Source: Thermoplasmata archaeon
GTDB lineage: Archaea; Thermoplasmatota; E2; UBA202; JdFR-43
Length of the DNA stretch: 5,298 nucleotides
Reading direction: 5' to 3'
Assembly: GCA_021157745.1 (NCBI GenBank)
Contig: JAGGWA010000060.1
Span: forward strand, 1-5,298
The position numbers and the translations under genes are program-made. Of this stretch, positions 1 through 4,406 are shown piece by piece (position 1 is the first letter of the stretch; the number at the start of each line of letters is the position of its first letter). The notes beneath the pieces were generated by a model. That model did no database searches. It saw nothing but the letters and a program-made list of their open reading frames with translations, and had not been told where the DNA came from.

Positions 1-1
1 A

Positions 2-15
2 GGAAGTTTTATATA
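2..15 (+). promoter_or_regulatory. BRE/TATA promoter of the ribosomal operon
   Basis: A purine run (GGAAG, 2-6) is followed by TTTATATA at 8-15, matching the archaeal BRE plus TATA-box pattern. The first T of the box lies 28 nt before the ATG at 36 and the box centre about 24-25 nt before it, the usual distance from box to transcription start. The mRNA is therefore expected to begin at or very near the ATG (leaderless). Only a weak GTGA at 26-29 resembles a ribosome binding site. The window begins inside this element, so any upstream gene is unseen. Confidence 0.6.
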
Positions 16-35
16 AGGCGGAAAAGTGAATAAAT

Positions 36-359
36 ATGGACGAAGCTGAAGAGATAAAAAGAAGAATGCTCCAGCAAATGCAGCAGCAAATCGAGGAGCA
101 GCAGCGCCAGCAGGCGGAGGAGCAAATCATAGCAGCTCAAAAAAAAGCTTTGCTTCGCCATATTTTGACAGCGGAAGCGAGAGGAAGGCTTGAGAGAATA
201 AGAATGGCCAAGCCTGGTGATGCAGAATATGTTGAGAATCAACTCATCCATTTGTATCAGATGGGCAGGATTAGAGAAAAGATTGATGACGAAAAATTCA
301 AAATATTGTTAAAGCATTTAATGCCTAAAAAAAGAGATATAAAAATAAGGAGGGTTTAA
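36..359 (+). CDS. PDCD5 (TFAR19)-family DNA-binding protein
   Basis: The 107-residue product is a full-length archaeal member of the PDCD5/TFAR19 family, small helical-bundle proteins annotated as DNA-binding; the archaeal role is not well defined. The first ~35 residues are a charged, Gln/Glu-rich helix with several QQ pairs (13-34). The family core follows: LLRHILTAEARGRLERIRMA at about 39-58, then KPGDAEYVENQLIHLYQMGR at 59-78, then a helix ending in a basic IKIRRV tail. Family members share the pattern L-x-x-E-A-R-x-R-L ... VE-x-x-L. It is the first gene of the operon; its TAA stop abuts the L39e ATG. This gene beside L39e/L31e is a recurrent archaeal arrangement. The start at 36 is supported by the TATA spacing and the family length. 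The Gln density of the N-terminal helix is somewhat high, but no residue looks aberrant. Confidence 0.9.
   Translation: MDEAEEIKRRMLQQMQQQIEEQQRQQAEEQIIAAQKKALLRHILTAEARGRLERIRMAKPGDAEYVENQLIHLYQMGRIREKIDDEKFKILLKHLMPKKRDIKIRRV
349..354 (+). promoter_or_regulatory. Ribosome binding site for L39e
   Basis: GGAGGG, five nucleotides before the ATG at 360 and inside the last codons of the PDCD5-like gene. It fixes the L39e start, which touches the previous stop codon without a gap, and suggests coupled translation. Confidence 0.7.
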
Positions 360-515
360 ATGGCGAGAAATAAGCATGTAGCAAGGAAGAAAAGATTGCT
401 AAAAGCAATGAAGAGTAACCGTAGAGTTCCAGCATGGATTGTTTTAAGGACAAATAGACGATTCATGCAGCATCCAAAGAGAAGGCATTGGAGAAGAACT
501 AACTTAAAGAGGTGA
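360..515 (+). CDS. rpl39e: Large-subunit ribosomal protein L39e (eL39)
   Basis: This short gene encodes 51 residues, the normal length of L39e. The protein starts [20 protein letters not shown], continues [20 protein letters not shown], and ends in [11 protein letters not shown]. These are the hallmark L39e features: a basic N-terminal helix, the P-x-W-I/V segment, the T-N-R motif, and the closing R-R-x-W-R-R-T-x-L. In archaea and eukaryotes eL39 replaces part of the bacterial tunnel wall and lines the lower half of the peptide exit tunnel in the 50S/60S subunit. The gene lies directly between the PDCD5-like gene (no gap) and L31e (4 nt gap). Its last codons, AAG AGG TGA, also form the L31e ribosome binding site. 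Confidence 0.97.
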   Translation: MARNKHVARKKRLLKAMKSNRRVPAWIVLRTNRRFMQHPKRRHWRRTNLKR

Positions 516-516
516 T
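509..516 (+). promoter_or_regulatory. Ribosome binding site for L31e, embedded in the L39e stop
   Basis: GAGGTGAT is a perfect match to the archaeal anti-Shine-Dalgarno. It overlaps the L39e stop codon (TGA, 513-515) and ends 3 nt before the ATG at 520. It supports that start and implies terminating and initiating ribosomes meet here. Confidence 0.75.
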
Positions 517-519
517 AGA

Positions 520-1083
520 ATGGAGGAAAAGATATACACGATACCATTGTTGCGGGCAAAGATGGCTCCCCGAACAAGGAGAGCAAAGAAAGCAGTTCGC
601 CTTGTAAGAGAATTTCTTGCAAAACATACAAAAGCCGAGATTATAAAAATTGATAAAAGCGTTAACGAGGCGATATGGGCTCGCGGTTTAAGAAAGGTCC
701 CGAGTAAAATTAGGGTTAAGGCGGTAAAAATTGAAGACGAGGTATGGGCATACACACCAGAGGCGGAAGTTAAGATAGAGAAAGAAAAAGAAGAGAAGAA
801 AGAAAAGGAAGAGAAATTACCTCCCGAAGAAACAAAGGAAGAAGTGAAAGAAGTTGAAGAAGAAATGAAAGAAGAGCAGCCAGAAGAGGAGACAAAAGAA
901 ATAGAAGAGCAGCGAGAAGAAGCCGAAAAAGAAGCAAAAGAGATAGAAGAAACAAAAGAAGAAATAGCGGAAGAGGTAATAAAAGAAGAGCAACCAGAAG
1001 AAACAAAAGAAGTCGAAGAAGTAAAGGAATCTATGGAAAGTGAAGTAAAAGAGGAGAAGAAGGAAGAGAAGGAGGAAAAATAG
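520..1083 (+). CDS. rpl31e: Ribosomal protein L31e with a long Glu/Lys-rich C-terminal tail
   Basis: Residues 1-81 form a complete L31e (eL31) domain: EKIYTIPLLRAKMAPRTRRA, then KKAVRLVREFLAKHTKAEII, then KIDKSVNEAIWARGLRKVPS and KIRVKAVKI, ending in VWAYTPE. eL31 sits at the rim of the peptide exit tunnel. Typical archaeal L31e is about 80-95 residues; this one has 187. The extra ~106 residues are low-complexity. By my count, residues 81-187 hold 52 Glu, 22 Lys, 1 Arg and no Asp, giving strong net negative charge. ETKE recurs at residues 104, 124, 144 and 161. Prolines at 101, 102, 121 and 159 divide the tail into likely helical, single-alpha-helix or coiled-coil-like segments. There is no frameshift: reading frame and purine-rich codon use continue to TAG. 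A perfect ribosome binding site sets the start. The core assignment is sure; the tail's role is unknown, and recruitment of exit-site factors is my inference. Confidence 0.95.
   Translation: MEEKIYTIPLLRAKMAPRTRRAKKAVRLVREFLAKHTKAEIIKIDKSVNEAIWARGLRKVPSKIRVKAVKIEDEVWAYTPEAEVKIEKEKEEKKEKEEKLPPEETKEEVKEVEEEMKEEQPEEETKEIEEQREEAEKEAKEIEETKEEIAEEVIKEEQPEETKEVEEVKESMESEVKEEKKEEKEEK
829..1011 (+). repeat. Degenerate ~60-nt coding repeat in the L31e tail
   Basis: Codons for E-T-K-E start at 829, 889, 949 and 1000, so spacing is 60, 60 and 51 nt (20, 20 and 17 residues). Two copies carry a longer match: KEEQPEEETKEIEE (868-909) and KEEQPEETKEVEE (982-1020), differing by one Glu insertion and an Ile/Val change. 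A partial PEETKE copy begins at 823. This looks like an old in-frame tandem duplication blurred by drift within Glu/Lys codons. Confidence 0.6.
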
Positions 1084-1090
1084 TGCTAAT

Positions 1091-1756
1091 ATGCTGTCAA
1101 GGATAAATTTCAATAGTAACCCGCATATAGGTGTTTATTGCCGTGCAAATAATAAAGTTGCATTTGTTCCTCCTTTTTTGAACGAAAAGGAAAAGAAAGA
1201 GATAAAAAGAGTTTTGAAAGTAGATGTTATTGAAGTTACGATTGGAGGAAGTACAATAGTTGGTTCTTTAATTGCAATGAATTCAAATGGAGCGATAGTG
1301 GCTGATTTTATTGAAAAGGAAGAGTTTGAAAAAATAAAAGAAAATTTTGAAGGAGAGCTCATGATTATAGATGATAAATTCAATGCGAGCGGGAATAATA
1401 TACTTGCAAATGACTATGGGGCGATAGTCCATCCAATGATGAAAGACGAAACTTTAAAAAAAATTGAAGAAATTCTTGATGTTAAGGCAACGAAAGCAAC
1501 GATAGCAGGCTTGAATACAGTTGGCATGGCGGGCGTCGCCACCAATAAAGGGGCATTATGTCATCCAAAACTGGAGGAAGATGAAAAGAAGCTGATTAGA
1601 GAGGTGTTGGATGTGGATATCGAGATTGGCACAGTAAACCATGGAATGCCCTATGTTGGAGCGGGTATTGTAGCCAATGATTACGGGGCGATAGCAAGCA
1701 GAAATACAACTGGAATAGAATTGGGAAGAATAGAAGAAGCTTTAAATTTGGGGTGA
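1091..1756 (+). CDS. eif6: Translation initiation factor aIF6 (ribosome anti-association factor)
   Basis: The 221-residue product matches the usual aIF6 length. aIF6 binds the interface face of the 50S subunit and blocks joining with 30S, and is also tied to late subunit maturation. The fold is a pentein, five pseudo-repeats around a ring. The repeats are visible: NSNGAIV (64-70), NDYGAIV (107-113), TNKGAL (151-156) and NDYGAIA (196-202), each after a small-residue strand such as GGSTIVGSLIA (52-62) or GLNTVGMAGVA (140-150). The N-terminus NFNSNPHIGVYCRANNKVAF and the following VPP are typical. The start at 1091 gives the expected N-terminus (normally M-I/L-x-R-x-x-F); no in-frame start lies between it and the preceding TAG, which is 7 nt upstream. 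The nearest strong Shine-Dalgarno, GGAGG at 1071-1075, is 15 nt away inside the L31e tail, so initiation may depend on re-initiation after L31e. Confidence 0.97.
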   Translation: MLSRINFNSNPHIGVYCRANNKVAFVPPFLNEKEKKEIKRVLKVDVIEVTIGGSTIVGSLIAMNSNGAIVADFIEKEEFEKIKENFEGELMIIDDKFNASGNNILANDYGAIVHPMMKDETLKKIEEILDVKATKATIAGLNTVGMAGVATNKGALCHPKLEEDEKKLIREVLDVDIEIGTVNHGMPYVGAGIVANDYGAIASRNTTGIELGRIEEALNLG

Positions 1757-1757
1757 T
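1752..1757 (+). promoter_or_regulatory. Ribosome binding site for LX, embedded in the aIF6 stop
   Basis: GGTGAT overlaps the aIF6 stop (TGA, 1754-1756) and lies 3 nt before the ATG at 1761. Its geometry equals that of the L39e/L31e junction: stop inside the binding site and start 4 nt after the stop. Confidence 0.7.
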
Positions 1758-1760
1758 AAG

Positions 1761-1985
1761 ATGAAGGTGTATAGAGTGGAAGGGAAATTTTTAATGGGGA
1801 AAATATGGCAGCCTTTCAGTAAAGAAATAATAGGAAATGATGAAAATGAGGCTAGAGAAAGACTTTTTTCAATACTTGGAAGCAGGCACAGAGTAAAAAG
1901 AAGAATGATAAAAATAGACAGCATCCGTGAAGTCAACAAGGAAGAGATACAGGATCCCGTCATTAAATACATGGTGGAAAGATGA
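1761..1985 (+). CDS. rpl18a: Large-subunit ribosomal protein LX (L18Ae/L20a family)
   Basis: The 74-residue protein is the archaeal LX form of the L18a (eL20) family, a single small alpha/beta domain of the 50S subunit, shorter than the two-domain eukaryotic homologue of about 175 residues. Family features are the N-terminal V-Y-R-V-E-G-K-F strand (3-10), the W-Q-P-F-S-K-E segment (17-23), E-A-R-E-R-L-F-S-I-L-G-S-R-H-R-V-K-R-R helix and turn (30-48), and a closing I-K-I-D-S-I-R-E-V strand (50-58). The family often ends in a D-P-V-x-x-x-x-x pattern as seen here. The gene follows aIF6 by 4 nt and its stop overlaps the prefoldin start (ATGA, 1982-1985). aIF6-LX-prefoldin alpha is a recurring archaeal order. 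Confidence 0.95.
   Translation: MKVYRVEGKFLMGKIWQPFSKEIIGNDENEARERLFSILGSRHRVKRRMIKIDSIREVNKEEIQDPVIKYMVER
1973..1978 (+). promoter_or_regulatory. Ribosome binding site for prefoldin alpha
   Basis: GGTGGA lies three nucleotides before the ATG at 1982, inside the last codons of LX. Together with the ATGA overlap it supports that start and implies coupled translation. Confidence 0.55.
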
Positions 1986-2404
1986 GCGAGGAATTGCAGA
2001 AAGATTTATACATGCTGCAACGCCACCAAGAACAAATTGAAGACATATATGGTCAAATTGAACTCATAGAAAGATTAATAGAAGAATATGAGAAAGTTGT
2101 TTCAACGCTCATTGAAATGCAGAAACTGGAAGGAGAAAAGGATGCTTTAATGCCTGTAGGAGCCAATATTTTTTTATACTCAACCATAAAAGATACATCA
2201 AAGGTTTTGGCAAGGATAGGAAGTAAAGTATATGTAGAAAAAAGTGTAACGAAAGCAATTGAATTTGTGAACAAAAAAATAGAGGATTTAAAGAGAAATG
2301 AGGAAAGTTTGGTGAAAACAGCGAGAGAGATAAAGCAGAGAATGGATGAGATTTCAAAGAGGTTGAGAGATAAAAATGTTCAAGTTTCTGAAGAGAAAGA
2401 TTAA
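1982..2404 (+). CDS. pfdA: Prefoldin subunit alpha (GimC alpha)
   Basis: The 140-residue product has the alpha-class prefoldin layout. An N-terminal coiled-coil helix (about 1-50) is rich in Leu/Ile at heptad-like spacing. A beta-hairpin section follows (about 54-88; [20 protein letters not shown] then [14 protein letters not shown]), and then a second long coiled-coil helix (about 89-130). The P-V-G-A-N-I-F ... V-L-x-x-I-G-x-x-x-Y-V-E-K pattern in the hairpins is the family signature; these hairpins build the double beta-barrel platform. Archaeal prefoldin is a hexamer of two alpha and four beta subunits that binds unfolded or nascent chains with its coiled-coil tips and passes them to the thermosome. 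The beta subunit gene is not in this window. The gene overlaps LX by 4 nt and ftsY by 29 nt in a different frame. Confidence 0.95.
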   Translation: MSEELQKDLYMLQRHQEQIEDIYGQIELIERLIEEYEKVVSTLIEMQKLEGEKDALMPVGANIFLYSTIKDTSKVLARIGSKVYVEKSVTKAIEFVNKKIEDLKRNEESLVKTAREIKQRMDEISKRLRDKNVQVSEEKD

Positions 2405-3302
2405 AAAAATAGAAGAAGAGGTCGAAGAAGAAAAAGAGGAAAGAAAAGAGAAAAGGAAAGAAAAAAAGTTATTGGGACTTAGCGAGAAGAAAATAGATGA
2501 ATTGATGTGGGATCTGGAAATAGCTTTGCTTGAATCAGATGTTGCTCTCGAAGCAATAGAAAATATAAAAAGGAATGTTAAGAAAGAATTGATAGGAGCA
2601 TCGAGAAAAGATGCGAGAAAAAAAATTGAGGAAGCTTTGAGAAATGCCATAAATGAAATTCTTAAAAAGAGTGAGGGAAATTTTTATGAGGAAATAGAGA
2701 AATTTGAAAAGCCAGTTGTAATAATGTTTGTAGGTGTAAATGGCTCTGGTAAGACAACGGCGATAGCAAAGCTTGCATATGATTTGAAAAAACGGGGCTA
2801 CAGTTGTGTTATAGCTGCTGGCGATACTTTTAGAGCTGGAGCGATAGAACAGCTTGAATTGCATGCTAACAAGCTGGGCGTAAAATTGATAAAACATGAT
2901 TTCGGGGCTGATCCGGCTGCTGTAGCATATGATGCTATAGAACATGCAAAAGCTCGCCACAAGGATATCGTTTTGATAGATACAGCTGGCAGAATGCAAA
3001 CAAACATAAATTTGATGGAAGAAATGAAAAAAATAAAGAGGGTTGCAAAGCCCCATTTAACAATTTTTGTCGGCGATGCTTTAACTGGCAACGACGCCAT
3101 TGAGCAGGCAAAGAAGTTTAACGAAGCCATTGGAATAGATGGCGTTATATTGACGAAGGTGGATGCAGACGCAAAGGGAGGGGCTTCCATTTCCATAGCA
3201 TATGCAATAAAAAAGCCATTGTATTTCATTGGAATAGGGCAGGGTTATGATGAGCAAATACCTTTCAAGGCTGAATGGATGCTGAAGAGAATTTTTGAAT
3301 AA
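2376..3302 (+). CDS. ftsY: Signal recognition particle receptor FtsY
   Basis: The 308-residue SRP GTPase receptor docks SRP-ribosome complexes at the membrane. A basic/hydrophobic start [10 protein letters not shown], possibly membrane-associating, leads into a Glu/Lys-rich linker (13-31), then the helical N domain (about 35-105, with [15 protein letters not shown] at 43-57). The NG GTPase motifs follow: G1 GVNGSGKTT (120-128), insertion-box-side motif [12 protein letters not shown] (149-160), G3 DTAGR (202-206), G4 TKVD (260-263) and closing loop GIGQG (286-290), then an aromatic/basic C-terminus ([12 protein letters not shown]). There is no SRP54-type M domain, and the linker is short, so this is FtsY rather than Ffh/SRP54. 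All catalytic motifs look intact. The start at 2376 lies inside pfdA; GAGGT at 2359-2363 may serve as binding site, and no other Met comes before the N domain. It ends the ribosomal operon. Confidence 0.96.
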   Translation: MFKFLKRKIKKIEEEVEEEKEERKEKRKEKKLLGLSEKKIDELMWDLEIALLESDVALEAIENIKRNVKKELIGASRKDARKKIEEALRNAINEILKKSEGNFYEEIEKFEKPVVIMFVGVNGSGKTTAIAKLAYDLKKRGYSCVIAAGDTFRAGAIEQLELHANKLGVKLIKHDFGADPAAVAYDAIEHAKARHKDIVLIDTAGRMQTNINLMEEMKKIKRVAKPHLTIFVGDALTGNDAIEQAKKFNEAIGIDGVILTKVDADAKGGASISIAYAIKKPLYFIGIGQGYDEQIPFKAEWMLKRIFE

Positions 3303-3304
3303 GC

Positions 3305-3312
3305 TTTATAAA
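3305..3312 (+). promoter_or_regulatory. TATA box of the winged-helix gene
   Basis: TTTATAAA starts 2 nt after the ftsY stop codon. Its first T lies 28 nt before the ATG at 3333, exactly as in the promoter at 8-15. Expected transcription start is near 3331-3335, so the mRNA should be leaderless and the upstream ATG at 3312, which overlaps the box, would not be transcribed. The BRE upstream is weak. Confidence 0.55.
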
Positions 3313-3332
3313 TGAAAGAGGTTGTAGCTATA

Positions 3333-3866
3333 ATGGAAGAAACAAAAGATGTTGTTTATCGTATATTACGACTTCTCAAAGAAAATGCTATAAAAATTTT
3401 GATGAGCATAAGGGAGAAAGAAAGAATAAGATGGAAGGAGCTGCAGGATGTAACTAAGCTACCGACAGCCACTTTTAACAGAGCTTTAGCAGCCTTGCAG
3501 GAAATTCACTTTATAAAGAAGGAAGATGGCCAATACATGCTCACATGGACTGGAAAATTGGTTAGCGATGCCCTGCTCATGCTTGGCTGGCGGCTTGGTG
3601 AGGAGGAAACGGAAGAAATAGAGGACGCTGAGAAATTGCTTGCTAAGGATATTGCCATGGCGATTGTGGTGCTGCTTATAATCAGTCTTCGCAGAAGAGG
3701 AAAACTTGATTTGAATGAATTTGAAAACGAGTTAATGAACGAAATGAAGGTTGCAAGAAAAATACTGGAGGGCTATGAAAAGGACGGATATGTTGAAATA
3801 AAAGATGGAGTGATATTTGCAAAAGATAAGTTGAGAGAGCTTGATATAACGGGCATATTCAAATGA
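3333..3866 (+). CDS. Predicted tandem winged-helix DNA-binding protein
   Basis: I do not recognise a named family. The 177-residue protein begins with a hydrophobic/charged helix (1-28). It then shows a winged-helix pattern: helix 2 RWKELQDVTK (about 33-42), recognition helix PTATFNRALAALQE (44-57), and a wing IHFIKKEDGQYMLTWTGKLV (58-77). After an acidic linker (EEETEEIEDAE, about 90-100), residues 108-170 suggest a second winged helix: core helix AMAIVVLLIISLRRRG, LDLNEFENELMN, helix VARKILEGYEKDGYV and a short hairpin. The first half resembles archaeal regulators of the MarR/ArsR-like winged-helix superfamily, so a transcription regulator is likely but target and ligand are unknown. The longer start at 3312 (7 more residues) is possible, especially as GAGG at 3318-3321 could serve only the inner ATG. 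Its position behind ftsY may be incidental, since it has its own promoter. Confidence 0.7.
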   Translation: MEETKDVVYRILRLLKENAIKILMSIREKERIRWKELQDVTKLPTATFNRALAALQEIHFIKKEDGQYMLTWTGKLVSDALLMLGWRLGEEETEEIEDAEKLLAKDIAMAIVVLLIISLRRRGKLDLNEFENELMNEMKVARKILEGYEKDGYVEIKDGVIFAKDKLRELDITGIFK

Positions 3867-4406
3867 TTACTGCAGGGTTGCATGCCTCTTCCTCATGCTC
3901 TCCTCATCTTCTCCTTTCTTTTCCATAAGCTCTGCTATAATTCCATCTAAAAATATCCAGGCTGATGCTTCAAAAAGAGTGCCAAGTGGAGCCAAATCCG
4001 CTTTCTTTGCCCCCACTTTTAATATTATCGGCAAGTCAGCAAATCTGGCTATATGGCTATCCGGATTGGCTGTTATCGATATTATCTTCGCTCCCAAGCG
4101 ACGAGCTATTTCTGCAGTCATTGTCACCGGTATAGTTTCTCCAGAGCCAGATATCAGGACAACGAGATCATTCTTCTTAACAGGTATGGTTATCGTCTCC
4201 CCAATAACGAATGCAGGAAAGCCAAGATGGACAAGGCGTATGGCAAAGGCTTTGGCGACAAGCCCGCTCCTGCCGGCGCCGTAAACAAATATATTTTTTG
4301 AAGAGAAAAAAAGGTCGATGACTTTGTTTACTATTTCCTCATCTATTGAAGCAAGTATTTTTTTGATCTCGTTTCCTATGTATTCTATCGATTCTTTAAA
4401 TTTCAT
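3867..4406 (-). CDS. hxlB: 6-phospho-3-hexuloisomerase (SIS domain)
   Basis: The 179-residue product is a full-length PHI, which interconverts D-arabino-hex-3-ulose 6-phosphate and fructose 6-phosphate. In archaea this enzyme with 3-hexulose-6-phosphate synthase runs the ribulose monophosphate pathway, mainly backwards, to make ribulose 5-phosphate where the oxidative pentose phosphate route is missing. A single SIS domain covers about 25-160: sugar-phosphate loop GAGRSG (43-48), RLVHLGF (57-63), VIGET (67-71) and second loop ISGSGET (85-91). The PHI-specific end follows: LAPLGTLFEASAWIFLDGII (138-157), AELM, and terminal RHATLQ (174-179). That C-terminus separates PHI from other SIS isomerases. 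The synthase gene is not in the window. The ATG overlaps the upstream gene's stop (ATGA on the minus strand), so the two are co-transcribed. The only binding-site-like sequence is weak. Confidence 0.93.
   Translation of the reverse strand: MKFKESIEYIGNEIKKILASIDEEIVNKVIDLFFSSKNIFVYGAGRSGLVAKAFAIRLVHLGFPAFVIGETITIPVKKNDLVVLISGSGETIPVTMTAEIARRLGAKIISITANPDSHIARFADLPIILKVGAKKADLAPLGTLFEASAWIFLDGIIAELMEKKGEDEESMRKRHATLQ

Noticed and set aside
763..1083. L31e tail as a frameshift or assembly artefact
   Set aside because: Codon structure, purine bias and Glu/Lys composition continue without break to a stop 7 nt before aIF6, and the repeat is in frame.
770..1113. Long Leu- and Phe-rich reading frames on the minus strand opposite the L31e tail
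   Set aside because: They are the antisense of Glu/Lys codons (CTT/TTC/TTT), low in complexity, without binding site or promoter, and the sense frame is a clear gene.
2535..3229. Minus-strand open frames opposite ftsY, one with hydrophobic Cys/Tyr/Phe-rich sequence
   Set aside because: FtsY motifs cover the region in the sense frame; the antisense frames have no promoter or recognisable domain.
3292..3302. T5 tract at the end of ftsY as a terminator
   Set aside because: Five T inside a coding Phe codon run is too weak alone; archaeal oligo-U termination here cannot be shown without 3'-end data.
3312..3332. Earlier ATG for the winged-helix gene, adding MKEVVAI
   Set aside because: It overlaps the TATA box and would lie upstream of the predicted transcription start; it remains possible only if read through from ftsY.
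3654..3695. Possible transmembrane helix (AMAIVVLLIISL) in the winged-helix protein
   Set aside because: Only about 12 uncharged residues, followed by RRRG, fit better as the first core helix of a second winged-helix domain.
3895..4301. Open frames on the + strand opposite the hexuloisomerase gene
   Set aside because: The minus-strand frame is an unmistakable SIS-domain enzyme over its full length; the + strand frames show no domain and no start signals.
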